64,000 nucleotides of DNA from DATKMK01 sp035541895 (lineage in GTDB: Bacteria; Desulfobacterota; Binatia; HRBIN30; JACQVA1): assembly GCA_035541895.1 (NCBI GenBank), contig DATKMK010000053.1, positions 18,416 through 82,415 on the forward strand, given 5' to 3'. Shown here one piece after another: positions 53,076-64,000 of this stretch. How positions within the stretch are numbered: the first letter of the stretch is position 1; each line of letters opens with the position of its first letter. The position numbers and the translations under genes are program-made. A model generated the notes under the pieces. That model had not been told where the DNA came from, ran no database searches, and saw only the letters and a list, made by a program, of their open reading frames with translations.

Positions 53076-54995
53076 TTACTTGACCTCTTCGAAATCGGCA
53101 TCGACGACGTCGTCCTTCTTGCCGGCGGACGGATGCGGTTCGTGCGGCGTCTCCGGGCCGCCGCCCGCGGCAGCGCCGTCACCCTTTTGCGTCGCCTTGG
53201 CGTACATGGCTTCAGCCAGCTTGTGCGACGCCGAGCTGAGTTGGTCGAAGGCCGCCTTCATCTCGGCGGCGTCCTGCGATTCGAGCGTCTTCTTGGCGCG
53301 TTCGAGGGCTTCCTCGATGTTGGTTTTGGTTGCCGCATCGACCTCGGCGCCGTGATCCTTGAGCGACTTCTCGGTGGTGTAGACGAGACTGTCGAGTTGA
53401 TTGCGCGCTTCGACGGTCTCGCGCCGCTTGTGATCCTCGGCAGCGTGCTCTTCGGCGTCGCGCACCATCTTCTTGATCTCGCCTTCGCTCAAGCCGCTCG
53501 ACGCGGTGATGCGGATCGACTGCTCCTTGCTGGTACCGAGGTCCTTCGCGTTCACGTGCACGATGCCGTTGGCGTCGATGTCGAACGACACTTCGATCTG
53601 CGGCACGCCGCGCGGCGCCGGGGGAATGCCGATGAGATCGAACTGACCAAGCAGCTTGTTGTTGGCCGCCATCTCGCGCTCGCCTTGGAAGACACGGATG
53701 GTCACCGCGTTTTGGTTGTCGGCGGCGGTCGAGAACACCTGGCTCTTCTTGGTCGGGATGGTGGTGTTCTTCTCGATCAGCTTGGTGAACACGCCACCCA
53801 GGGTCTCGATGCCGAGCGAAAGCGGCGTCACGTCGAGGAGCAGGACGTCCTTGACCTCGCCCTTGAGCACGCCGGCCTGAATCGCGGCGCCGACCGCGAC
53901 CACTTCATCGGGGTTCACGCCCTTGTGCGGCTCCTTGCCGAACAGCTTCTTCACGTGTGCTTGTACCGCGGGCATGCGGGTCATGCCGCCGACGAGCACG
54001 ACTTCGTCGATCTGGCTCGCGCTCAGGCCGGCGTCGCGCAGCGCGGTGACGCACGGGCCGTCGAGCTTGTCGAGCAGGTCGGCGCACAGCGCTTCGAGTT
54101 TGGCGCGGGTGAGCTTGATGTTGAGGTGCTTCGGTCCGCTCTGGTCGGCGGTGATGAAGGGCAAGTTGATGTCGGTTTCCATCGAGGTCGACAGCTCGCA
54201 CTTCGCCTTCTCGGCCGCTTCCTTGAGCCGCTGGAGCGCCATGCGATCCTTGCGCAAATCGATGCCCTGATCTTTTTTGAACTCGTCGGCGAGATAGTCG
54301 ATCACGCGTTGATCGAAGTCTTCACCGCCCAGGAAGGTATCGCCGTTGGTCGACTTCACTTCGAAGACGCCGTCGCCGAGTTCGAGGATGGAGATGTCGA
54401 ACGTACCGCCGCCAAGATCAAAGACCGCGATCTTCTCGTCCTTCTTTTTGTCCAAGCCGTACGCGAGCGATGCGGCAGTCGGCTCGTTGATGATGCGGAG
54501 GACGTTCAGCCCGGCGATGCGGCCGGCGTCCTTGGTCGCCTGGCGCTGACTATCATTGAAGTACGCTGGCACCGTAATCACCGCCTCGGCGACCTTCTCG
54601 CCCAGGTAGTCTTCAGCGGTCTGCTTCATCTTCTGCAAGATGAAGGCGGAGATCTCCGCCGGGCTGTAGTTCTTGCCGCGGATTTCGACCCAGGCGTCGC
54701 CGGTGTCCGACTTCACGATCTTGAACGGCGACACCTGGATCGCCTTCTGGACATCCGGGTCGTCGAACCGGCGCCCGATCAGCCGCTTCACGGCGGAGAT
54801 GGTGTTGTCGGGATTGGTGATCGCTTGTCGGCGGGCGATCTGGCCGACCAGCCGCTCGCCGGACTCGGTGAACGCGACCACGGACGGCGTCGTGCGGCCA
54901 CCTTCGGAGTTGGCGATCACCACCGGATCGCCGCCTTCCATGATGGCGACGCACGAGTTCGTGGTGCCCAGATCGATTCCGATTACTTTACCCAT
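53076..54995 (-). CDS. dnaK: Chaperone DnaK (Hsp70)
   Basis: The 639-residue Hsp70 has every expected landmark. These are IGIDLGTTNSCVAIMEGG at the N-terminus, the FDLGGGTFDISIL phosphate loop, the VLVGGMTRMPAVQ adenosine loop, the substrate domain with DVTPLSLGIETLGGV, and a C-terminal helical lid ending in acidic DADFEEVK. The length is normal. It refolds proteins with GrpE and DnaJ in the cytoplasm. grpE lies 60 bp upstream and a terminator follows directly. Confidence 0.98.
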   Translation of the reverse strand: MGKVIGIDLGTTNSCVAIMEGGDPVVIANSEGGRTTPSVVAFTESGERLVGQIARRQAITNPDNTISAVKRLIGRRFDDPDVQKAIQVSPFKIVKSDTGDAWVEIRGKNYSPAEISAFILQKMKQTAEDYLGEKVAEAVITVPAYFNDSQRQATKDAGRIAGLNVLRIINEPTAASLAYGLDKKKDEKIAVFDLGGGTFDISILELGDGVFEVKSTNGDTFLGGEDFDQRVIDYLADEFKKDQGIDLRKDRMALQRLKEAAEKAKCELSTSMETDINLPFITADQSGPKHLNIKLTRAKLEALCADLLDKLDGPCVTALRDAGLSASQIDEVVLVGGMTRMPAVQAHVKKLFGKEPHKGVNPDEVVAVGAAIQAGVLKGEVKDVLLLDVTPLSLGIETLGGVFTKLIEKNTTIPTKKSQVFSTAADNQNAVTIRVFQGEREMAANNKLLGQFDLIGIPPAPRGVPQIEVSFDIDANGIVHVNAKDLGTSKEQSIRITASSGLSEGEIKKMVRDAEEHAAEDHKRRETVEARNQLDSLVYTTEKSLKDHGAEVDAATKTNIEEALERAKKTLESQDAAEMKAAFDQLSSASHKLAEAMYAKATQKGDGAAAGGGPETPHEPHPSAGKKDDVVDADFEEVK

Positions 54996-55055
54996 GATGT
55001 GAGCCTCTCTTTCGGGGCCGGCGAGGCCTGGCGCCGCGCCGGCAGTGCTGAGGAA

Positions 55056-55643
55056 TTAATCATCATTCGGATCGCTTTCAACGGCCTTCTCGGGACGGCT
55101 CGACACGGTCACCTGAGCCGCCCGCAGCAAGCGATCGTGCAGGAGATAGCCGGGCTGATACTGGTCGACGACGCGATTGGGTTCTTCATCCGGCAGTTCG
55201 ACCCGAGCCAATGCTTCATGTTGCGTGGGGTCGAACAACGCACCGCGCGCCTCGATCCGTTTGACGCCATGCTTCTCCAGCAGATCCAGGAGGCTTCGCA
55301 GCACCAGGCTGACTCCCTCGACGAGTGGCTGGCCGTTGCCGCCACCCTCAGCGTGACTGACCGCACGTTCCAGGTTGTCAACCACCGGCAGCAGATCGCG
55401 GATCAGCGGTTCCTGCGCGAATCGAAGCTGCTCGGCACGCTCGCGCTGCGTGCGTTTCTTGAAGTTGTCGAGATCGGCCACTGCACGCACGTAGCGATCG
55501 TAATTCTCCCGTGCCTCGGCTTCCTTTTTCATCAGTTCGGTACGCAACCGCTCCGTCTCAACTGCAGCAGTCGGTTCCCCCGACTGACCGGCGGCCTTGG
55601 GCTCGGCAGACTCGGGGGTCTTGTCCTTGCTCTCCGAACTCAT
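55056..55643 (-). CDS. grpE: Nucleotide exchange factor GrpE
   Basis: The 195-residue protein has an N-terminal charged region, a long coiled coil (ELMKKEAEARENYDRYVRAV, DLDNFKKRTQRERAEQLRFA), then DLLPVVDNLERAV and the C-terminal beta wing (FDPTQHEALARVE ... GYLLHDRLLRAAQVTVS). It dimerises and releases ADP from DnaK. GAGGAGG lies six bases before ATG 55643, which rules out the longer frame. It heads grpE-dnaK; no hrcA precedes it, the upstream gene being divergent recO. Confidence 0.96.
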   Translation of the reverse strand: MSSESKDKTPESAEPKAAGQSGEPTAAVETERLRTELMKKEAEARENYDRYVRAVADLDNFKKRTQRERAEQLRFAQEPLIRDLLPVVDNLERAVSHAEGGGNGQPLVEGVSLVLRSLLDLLEKHGVKRIEARGALFDPTQHEALARVELPDEEPNRVVDQYQPGYLLHDRLLRAAQVTVSSRPEKAVESDPNDD

Positions 55644-55739
55644 GCGCCTCCTCGAGATTGCTTCCTTAAGTAGGGACCGCCGCAGATGGAGCCTGTTTGG
55701 CCGGTCGGCGGCGCGCGGAAAGCTAATGATGGCGGTATA

Positions 55740-55750
55740 CCTTGTCAAGG
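55740..55750 (-). promoter_or_regulatory. Possible grpE promoter -35 within a small palindrome
   Basis: CCTTG-T-CAAGG is an 11-base palindrome containing a perfect TTGACA on the minus strand (complement of 55743-55748), facing grpE. A plausible -10 (TAGCTT) lies 17 bases on but matches the consensus only weakly. The CTTGAC could also be part of a heat-shock sigma site, although the expected CCCCAT-type -10 is not at the right spacing. Confidence 0.3.
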
Positions 55751-55776
55751 TGAGGGGGCGGTGCTAGCTGCGCACC

Positions 55777-56541
55777 ATGCGGCCATCGCAGGCCGGGCTG
55801 GCGATCATTCTGCGGGCACGGGCCTACCGCGAAAGCGACAAGATCGTCACCTTTCTCACTCGCGATTTCGGAAAGCTGACCGGAATTGCGAAGGGGGCGA
55901 AGAACTCCCGCCGACGTTTCGCCAATTGCCTCGATCCGCTGACGGCCGTACGGGTCTACTTCCGCTCAAAGCCGGCCGCGACGTTGGTTTTCATGGAGAG
56001 CTGCGATCTCTTGCGGCCGGCGACCATCTTCGCCGAGCCGGTGAAGTTCGCGTACGGCAGCTACCTCATCGAGCTGACCGACCAACTCACCGGCGAAGCG
56101 CATCCGGTACCCGAGGTATACGATCTGCTCGACGGCGCTCTCACAGCACTCTCAGACGGCATCGCCGCCGCCGCCTTCCTGCGCGCCTTCGAGTTGCACT
56201 TACTGCATCACGCCGGCTACGAGCCGCACCTCGAAAGCTGCGCCGCATGCCACCGCTCACTTGCCGAGCGCGACCGGGTGTTCCTCGATCCCCTGCAGGG
56301 GAGTCTGGTGTGCGGGATCTGCCGAGGGCCGGATCAGTCGTGGGTACCGGTTGCAGGCGAAACCGTCGCGATGCTCGAGCGCTTGAAGGGAACGACGCTG
56401 CCCGACGCCCAGACAGTGCGCTTGCCCACCGTGCTCGCCGCCGAGGCCGCACAGTTGCTCGGCCGGTTACTGTCATTGCACGTCGCACGACCGCTCAAAT
56501 CGGTGGGATTGATCACGAACCTGGCGCAGCCACGTTCGTAG
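55777..56541 (+). CDS. recO: DNA repair protein RecO
   Basis: The 254-residue protein has an N-terminal OB-fold (AIILRARAYRESDKIVTFLT, DFGKLTGIAKGAKNSRRRF). A helical domain with a zinc site follows: CAACHRSLAE and, 23 residues on, CGICRG. RecO helps RecF/RecR load RecA on gapped DNA. ATG 55777 begins the conserved part. It is followed by glyS and ppdK on the same strand, an order I recall from other deltaproteobacteria-like genomes, and is divergent from grpE. Confidence 0.93.
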   Translation: MRPSQAGLAIILRARAYRESDKIVTFLTRDFGKLTGIAKGAKNSRRRFANCLDPLTAVRVYFRSKPAATLVFMESCDLLRPATIFAEPVKFAYGSYLIELTDQLTGEAHPVPEVYDLLDGALTALSDGIAAAAFLRAFELHLLHHAGYEPHLESCAACHRSLAERDRVFLDPLQGSLVCGICRGPDQSWVPVAGETVAMLERLKGTTLPDAQTVRLPTVLAAEAAQLLGRLLSLHVARPLKSVGLITNLAQPRS

Positions 56542-56632
56542 CACCAACGCGTGCGGAAATCCCGCGCAGAGTTCATCAGATTGCCGCCCCCTGCCCTGCG
56601 TGATACACGAAGCCCCTTCGACTGCGAGCGCC

Positions 56633-57960
56633 ATGTCCACAACCGTAACAATGGAGAAGATCGTCAACCTCGCCAAACGGCGGGGATTCGTGTTTCAATC
56701 GAGCGAAATCTACGGAGGTTTTGGCAGCACCTGGGACTATGGTCCGCTCGGCATCGAGCTCAAGCGCAACATCCGCGAGTCGTGGTGGCGCTACATGATC
56801 ACCTCGCGTGATCACATCGTCGGCATCGAAAGCGCGATCCTGATGCATCCGCGGGTGTGGGAAGCCTCGGGACACGTCGCCGGATTCTCCGACCCGCTGG
56901 TCGACTGCAAGAAATGCAAGGCCCGCTTCCGCGCCGATCACGTGGCGCAGGCGCAGTGCCCCGAAAAGCCTTCGAAACATCCCGGCGAATGCGGCGGCGA
57001 GCTGACCGAGGCGCGCCAGTTCAACCTGATGTTCAAGACCTTCGTCGGCCCGGTCGAAGAAGACGCATCGGTTGCCTTTCTGCGTCCCGAAACCGCGCAG
57101 GGCATGTTCGTCAACTTTCTCAACGTGCTGCAGTCGGGCCGTCAAAAGCCGCCGTTCGGCATCGCCCAGATCGGCAAGTCGTTCCGCAACGAAATCACGC
57201 CGGGCAACTTCATCTTCCGCACCCGTGAGTTCGAGCAAATGGAGATGGAGTTCTTCGTCAAGCCCGGCCGCGACGACGAGTGGTTCGAGTTCTGGCGCAC
57301 CGAGCGCATGCGCTGGTACACCGAGCACCTCGGTATCAAGGCCGAGCATCTGCGCTTCCATCACTACGCACCGGACGAGTTGGCGCACTACGCGAAGGCG
57401 TGCTCCGACATCGAATACGCATACCCGTTCGGTTGGAGCGAACTCGAAGGCGTGGCGAATCGCACCGATTTCGATCTCAAGCGCCACGCCGAGTACAGCG
57501 GCAAGGACCTCAGCTTCTACGACGAAGAAACCAAAGAACGCTTCGTCCCCTACGTCATCGAGCCCGCCGTCGGCGTCGATCGCATTCTGCTGATCTTGAT
57601 GCTCGATGCCTACGACGAAGACGTCGCGGAAGGCGAGACCCGGGCGGTGCTGCGTTTCAAACCGTGCGTGGCGCCGGTGAAGGCCGCGGTGTTCCCGCTG
57701 CTGCGCAAGGACGGCCAGCCCGAAAAGGCCCGAGAGATTTATACGCTGTTGAAGCAGCGGTGGACGGTCCAGTACGACCAGGCCGGCTCCATCGGCCGCC
57801 GCTACCGGCGGCAAGACGAGATCGGCACGCCGTTCGGCATCACGGTGGATCATCAAACCATGGCAGACAACACCGTCACCCTGCGTGATCGGGACTCGAT
57901 GCAACAGGAACGGGTGCCGATCGATCGTTTGGTCGACGAGTTGCAACGACGGATAGAAGG

Positions 57961-57964
<4 letters not shown>
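56633..57964 (+). CDS. glyS: Glycyl-tRNA synthetase, single-chain (alpha2) type
   Basis: The ~443-residue class II synthetase is of the eukaryote/archaea-like homodimeric type. It has KRRGFVFQSSEIYGGFGSTW at the start, DYGPLGIELKRNI (motif 1 region), and a CKKC plus CPEK zinc-type insert near 100. LRPETAQGMFVNF and FRTREFEQMEMEFF (motif 2) follow, then a motif 3 stretch VIEPAVGVDRILL. A C-terminal anticodon domain ends the protein (APVKAAVFPLL). ATG 56633 is chosen; 56600 (GTG) and 56651 are alternatives. Its TGA overlaps the ppdK ATG (ATGA). Confidence 0.95.
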
Positions 57965-60819
<2,855 letters not shown>

Positions 60820-60941
60820 ACGCAAAACGCTGGCGCGTACGCAAAGTCTCTCGATATCGTAGAGATGCGAATCGAAGCCTGGCGACTTGGGCTCTGGTAC
60901 CTCCGTTTGACTTAGTTCACTTGATGATCAACAAGATAGGC

Positions 60942-61184
60942 ATGATCAAGATCAATATTCATGAGGCGAAGACGCATTTGTCCCGCTACCTTGCGCGACT
61001 TGCGAAGGGCGAGTCGATCGTCTTGTGCAACCGGAACGTGCCAATCGCCGAGATTCGGGCGTTGCCGACGCGACCGCTGAAACGCCGGCCGATCGGCCTT
61101 GCCAAGGGCAAGCTCAAGGTATCGCGGCGGTTCTTCGAGCCGCTCCCGCCGAGTCTGCTTGACGCGTTCGCGGGCGAGTCGTGA
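60942..61184 (+). CDS. Phd/YefM-family antitoxin
   Basis: The 80-residue protein starts MIKINIHEAKTHLSRYL and continues LARLAKGESIVLCNRNVPIA, the standard Phd/YefM DNA-binding domain. A C-terminal toxin-binding segment follows (SRRFFEPLPPSLLDAFAGES). It neutralises and co-represses with the VapC-like toxin encoded next. The ATG at 60942 fits the family start; ATG 60924 would add six residues. Its stop codon overlaps the toxin's ATG (TGATG). Confidence 0.88.
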   Translation: MIKINIHEAKTHLSRYLARLAKGESIVLCNRNVPIAEIRALPTRPLKRRPIGLAKGKLKVSRRFFEPLPPSLLDAFAGES

Positions 61185-61570
61185 TGAAGCTGTTGCTCGA
61201 TACCTGCACGTTCTTGTGGATTGTTGCAGGGTCCCCGGAGTTGTCTGACCGGGCGGCTGAGGTGTTCTCAGATCCGGACAACGAGGTCTTCTTTAGCGCG
61301 GTGTCCGCGTGGGAGATCGGAGTCAAGCACGCGCTTGGACGACTCCCACTGCCAGATGCACCGGATCGATTTGTTCCCTTGCAGCGTCGCAAGCACGAGA
61401 TCGAGGCGTTGCCGTTGGATGAGGAGTCGGCGCTGCACCTGGGCCGATTGCCGGCGTTACACAAAGACCCCTTCGATCGGATGCTGGTGTGTCAGGCGAT
61501 TGCTCATGGGCTCGTGGTGTTGGGCCCGGATCCGCTGATCGCTCAATATCCGATACGAACGCTCTGGTAG
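61184..61570 (+). CDS. VapC-like PIN-domain ribonuclease toxin
   Basis: The 128-residue PIN domain has conserved acidic residues: Asp in LLLDTCTFLW, Glu in SAVSAWEIGVK, Asp in HKDPFDRMLVCQA, and a final Asp in VLGPDPLIAQY. These bind Mg2+ for RNA cleavage. The HKDPFDR motif with the YPIRTLW-type end marks the common type II toxin subgroup paired with Phd antitoxins. Translation is coupled to the antitoxin gene. The pair stands alone between ppdK and the GrpB-like gene. Confidence 0.9.
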   Translation: MKLLLDTCTFLWIVAGSPELSDRAAEVFSDPDNEVFFSAVSAWEIGVKHALGRLPLPDAPDRFVPLQRRKHEIEALPLDEESALHLGRLPALHKDPFDRMLVCQAIAHGLVVLGPDPLIAQYPIRTLW

Positions 61571-61597
61571 GAACGTCGTCACAGCATTTCGCCCATC

Positions 61598-62137
61598 ATG
61601 CGAACGTTGGAAATCGTCCCCTACGATCCGCGGTGGCCGGCGCGGTTCGAGGCCGAAGCCGAGCGCATTCGCGGCGCGCTCGGACGGTTCGCGCTGCGGA
61701 TCGACCACAACGGCTCCACGTCGGTTCCGGGACTTGCCGCCAAGCCGGTGATCGACATCCAAATCTCCGTCGCCGATCTCGCGCCGATCGATCGCTATCG
61801 CGCGCCCCTCGAAGGGATCGGTTATGTGCACGTGCCGAATGCGGACGACGCGTTCTGTCCCTACTTTCATAGACCGCGCCACTGGCCGCATAGCCATCAT
61901 GTGCACGTCGTCCGCGCCGGCGACGCCGAAGAACGCCGCACACTCGCCTTCCGCGACTATCTGCGGGCGCACGCTGATGCGGCGCACGAGTATGCCGTGC
62001 TCAAAACCCGACTGGCGGCGCAATGCAACGCCGACAACTCGGCATCACGCGAAGCCTACGCGAACGCGAAGGGCGAATTCATCGAGCGCATCATCGCGGC
62101 GGCGCTGACGGGTATCCGCGCGAACTGTGATGGATGA
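61598..62137 (+). CDS. GrpB-family (UPF0157) nucleotidyltransferase-fold protein
   Basis: The 179-residue protein has the GrpB/UPF0157 marks: VPYDPRWPARFEAEAERIRG, IDHNGSTSVPGLAAKPVIDI, the HVVRAGDAEERRTLAFRDYL block, and a C-terminal helix (SREAYANAKGEFIERII). The G-S-T-x-V-P-G-L-x-A-K-P-x-I-D-I segment is the nucleotidyltransferase-like active loop. The function is not established. Its end overlaps the GNAT gene start by eight bases, so the two are coupled. Confidence 0.9.
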   Translation: MRTLEIVPYDPRWPARFEAEAERIRGALGRFALRIDHNGSTSVPGLAAKPVIDIQISVADLAPIDRYRAPLEGIGYVHVPNADDAFCPYFHRPRHWPHSHHVHVVRAGDAEERRTLAFRDYLRAHADAAHEYAVLKTRLAAQCNADNSASREAYANAKGEFIERIIAAALTGIRANCDG

Positions 62138-62909
62138 GCCAGAGTTCCTGCGACGCATCTGCGACACGGTGCACGGCTATCTCGAAGTCGGCAACGAAGT
62201 CTTCGACGCCGATGGCGCGCGGTTCGTGCGGAACCGTAGCTGTCCGCGGCGCTACGATGCCAACTACGTCTCCCACGTTCACTGCACCCGCGATGACGCG
62301 ATCGACCAGTTGCTCGATCGCACCGAACGCGAGTTCGCGGGCTTCCGCCATCGCCGATTCGATCTCGATCCGTTCACGCCGCAAGCTTTCGTCGCCCGCC
62401 TAGTGCTCGCTGACTACGCCGGCAGCGATACCGTGCAATTGGTTCTCGACGGTCCCGTACGTGCGCGAGTGCCACAAGTGGGCATTCAACTCGTCGAAAG
62501 CGAGACGCGCTGGGCGGCGTACCGCGAACTGATCACGCTCGAATGGAGCGAGCGATCGGACCACATCGAGCCCGAAACGATCAACGACTTCATGACCAAC
62601 AAGCGCTGCCAATCATCCGAGATCCGTCACCGGCTCGCCGAGCGCGACGGGACACCGGTCGCTTATGTGTCGTCGTGGCCCGGGCGCAACGGCATCGGGA
62701 TGGTCGAGGACGTCTTCACGCACCCCGCGCATCGTCATCGCGGCATCGCCAGCGCCTTGATCGCGGACGCCGTCGCCGACGCCCGCGCCCGCGGCGCCGG
62801 TCCGGTCGTCATCGGCGCTCGCGTCGACGACACGCCCAAGCATATGTACGCGGCGATGGGCTTTCGGCCGGTGCTGCTGACGACGCAATATCTGAAGGTC
62901 TTGAGCTGA
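62130..62909 (+). CDS. GNAT-family N-acetyltransferase
   Basis: The 259-residue protein has an N-terminal helper domain (GNEVFDADGARFVRNRSCPR) and a C-terminal GNAT domain with the acetyl-CoA loop VEDVFTHPAHRHRGIASALI (motif A, R-x-x-G-I/A) and a later YAAMGFRPVLLTTQYL. It transfers an acetyl group from acetyl-CoA to an amine; the substrate is unknown. ATG 62130 directly follows a GTG; the start overlaps the GrpB-like gene by eight bases. Confidence 0.85.
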   Translation: MDEPEFLRRICDTVHGYLEVGNEVFDADGARFVRNRSCPRRYDANYVSHVHCTRDDAIDQLLDRTEREFAGFRHRRFDLDPFTPQAFVARLVLADYAGSDTVQLVLDGPVRARVPQVGIQLVESETRWAAYRELITLEWSERSDHIEPETINDFMTNKRCQSSEIRHRLAERDGTPVAYVSSWPGRNGIGMVEDVFTHPAHRHRGIASALIADAVADARARGAGPVVIGARVDDTPKHMYAAMGFRPVLLTTQYLKVLS

Positions 62910-62974
62910 TCCCTTGCGCGCTCGGGCGGTGCGGTGTTAACTGCGCCCCAACGATGCGCGGCAATGGAGGCGGC

Positions 62975-63436
62975 ATGATCAAACGCATTCTGGTCCCGGT
63001 GGATTTCTCGCAGACGTCATTGCAGGCACTCGACTACGCGATCGAGTTCGGCAAGCCGTTCAAACCCGAGATCGTCGTCGTGTTCGTGGTCGAGCCGATC
63101 TATTTCACCGCACCCACGGACCTCTATGCACCGGCGGCGAACGTCGGGATGCTAATCGAGGAACAGCGCCGCATCGGTCGCGAACAGCTCGCCGGATTGG
63201 CGGCGGATCTCAAGAAACGTCGCGTGAACGCCCGCACGATCTTGCAGACCGGTACGGCGCACCAGGTGATCACCGATACCGCCAAACGGTTGAAGGCCGA
63301 CCTCATCATCATGGCCACGCACGGCCGAACGGGCTTGTCGCACGCCTTCCTCGGCAGCGTCGCCGAACGCGTCGTCCGTCACGCCCAATGCCCGGTGCTC
63401 ACGGTACGCGGCACCAAGCGGCGCAGAGCGAAATAG
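62975..63436 (+). CDS. Universal stress protein (UspA family)
   Basis: The 153-residue protein starts MIKRILVPVDFSQTSLQAL, the Usp nucleotide-binding opening. It ends with LIIMATHGRTGLSHAFLGS, VAERVVRHAQCPVLTVRG, the G-2x-G-9x-G ATP-binding block. Usp proteins aid survival under stress. GGAGG five bases before ATG 62975 fixes the start, so the longer frame back to 62543 is spurious. It may be in a run with the ABC ATPase 88 bp downstream. Confidence 0.93.
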   Translation: MIKRILVPVDFSQTSLQALDYAIEFGKPFKPEIVVVFVVEPIYFTAPTDLYAPAANVGMLIEEQRRIGREQLAGLAADLKKRRVNARTILQTGTAHQVITDTAKRLKADLIIMATHGRTGLSHAFLGSVAERVVRHAQCPVLTVRGTKRRRAK

Positions 63437-63524
63437 TCGGACCAGCCGAACTGCCTCGGGACGCGAGCCGGCGTGTCGCGCGACTCGGCTTGCCGTCCGC
63501 GCGACACGCAGTTAGATACGCGTC

Positions 63525-64000
63525 ATGATCGAGAGTGCCGACGACGCACACGTCCGCTTCGACGGCGTGTACATGGCGTTCGGCTCGCGCGAGGTGCTCC
63601 ACGGCCTCTCGTGCGGGTTTCCGCGCGGCAAGATCTCGGTCATCCTCGGCGGCAGCGGCTCGGGCAAGACCACGGTGCTGCGCTTGATCGGCGGCCTCGT
63701 CCACCCGCAACGCGGGCGGATCGTCGTCGCCGGCCATGAGATCAGCGAGCTGTCCGAGCCCCAGATGTACGACGTGCGCACGAAGCTCGGCATGATGTTT
63801 CAGGGCGGGGCGCTGCTCAACTCGCTCAGCATCTTCGACAACCTCGCGTTCCCGCTGCGCGAGCACACGCGGCTGCGCGAGCGCGAGATCACCGAAGAAA
63901 TTCGCCGGCAGCTCGCCGAAGTCGGGCTCGCCGGTGTCGACAACCTCCTGCCCGGCCAGCTCTCGGGCGGCATGATCAAGCGCGCGGCGTTGGCCCGCGC
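63525..64000 (+). CDS. MlaF-type ABC transporter ATP-binding protein (partial, cut by window end)
   Basis: The 158 visible residues hold the Walker A loop (VILGGSGSGKTTVLRLIGGL), a Q-loop (LGMMFQGGALLNSLSIFDNL) and the signature LSGGMIKRAALARA. The FQGGALLNSLSIFDNLAFPL stretch and the GGM in the signature are typical of MlaF/Ttg2A, the ATPase of lipid-trafficking MCE systems. The permease and MCE-domain partners should follow beyond the window. The ATG at 63525 begins the conserved domain. Confidence 0.9.
   Translation, partial: MIESADDAHVRFDGVYMAFGSREVLHGLSCGFPRGKISVILGGSGSGKTTVLRLIGGLVHPQRGRIVVAGHEISELSEPQMYDVRTKLGMMFQGGALLNSLSIFDNLAFPLREHTRLREREITEEIRRQLAEVGLAGVDNLLPGQLSGGMIKRAALAR

Noticed and set aside
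52962..55673. A 903-codon open frame antisense to dnaK and grpE
   Set aside because: Long antisense frames opposite dnaK are a known result of codon bias in GC-rich genomes. The sense strand encodes unmistakable DnaK and GrpE.

Overview
This is a GC-rich bacterial chromosome segment with dense, mostly short operons and long antisense open frames caused by base composition. The gene mix is: DnaK/GrpE/DnaJ, RecO, a single-chain glycyl-tRNA synthetase, pyruvate phosphate dikinase, an RND efflux operon, a DcaP-type porin, PstS, an MlaF-type ABC ATPase, several glutathione S-transferase-fold enzymes, a Baeyer-Villiger monooxygenase, a DUF3556 membrane protein and a giant cyclic beta-1,2-glucan synthase. 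This suggests a Gram-negative, probably uncultured soil or water bacterium. A deltaproteobacteria-like lineage such as Candidatus Binatia/Desulfobacterota would fit, but that is inference: there is no rRNA gene or decisive marker here. No tRNA, rRNA or CRISPR array was found.

Region 1 (1-7.7 kb): the tail of an unknown gene and an IS630-type transposase remnant, then a minus-strand operon TetR - GST-like - sulfatase - DUF1330 - membrane protein. A 9-bp-arm palindrome upstream is the probable TetR operator. Next come a small plus-strand membrane protein, a truncated and frameshifted membrane-protein pseudogene, and an FMN reductase/amidohydrolase pair. Region 2 (7.7-17.7 kb): a probable four-gene minus-strand operon (111-aa unknown protein, 41-aa basic peptide, conserved small protein, ~2,960-2,990-aa cyclic glucan synthase). 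The DNA just before its first start codon can fold as a three-way junction that would bury the ribosome-binding site. This is the most interesting element in the window.

Region 3 (18-35 kb): flavin monooxygenase; MOSC plus thioesterase; an HtrA-like protease followed by a Lcl/DUF1566 membrane-anchored protein and a lipoprotein; a phytoene-desaturase-like oxidase with DUF3556, next to a divergent overlapping pair of GST-fold and tandem DsbA/HCCA-isomerase-fold proteins; and a 1,196-aa DUF3683/FAD/Fe-S oxidoreductase. Region 4 (35-46.4 kb): an IS630-like helix-turn-helix protein, a DcaP-like porin with an orphan PstS, and a convergent operon of ECF sigma factor - RND pump - adaptor - TolC.

Region 5 (46.4-55.7 kb): a dispersed-repeat copy and a scrambled RHS fragment. 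Then come minus-strand genes: PBP-activator-like lipoprotein, amidase, epimerase and an alpha/beta-barrel protein downstream of grpE-dnaK-dnaJ. A strong terminator separates dnaK from dnaJ. Region 6 (55.7-64 kb): recO - glyS - ppdK in translationally coupled order, a Phd/VapC toxin-antitoxin pair, GrpB-like and GNAT proteins, a universal stress protein, and the start of an MlaF-like ABC ATPase cut by the window edge.
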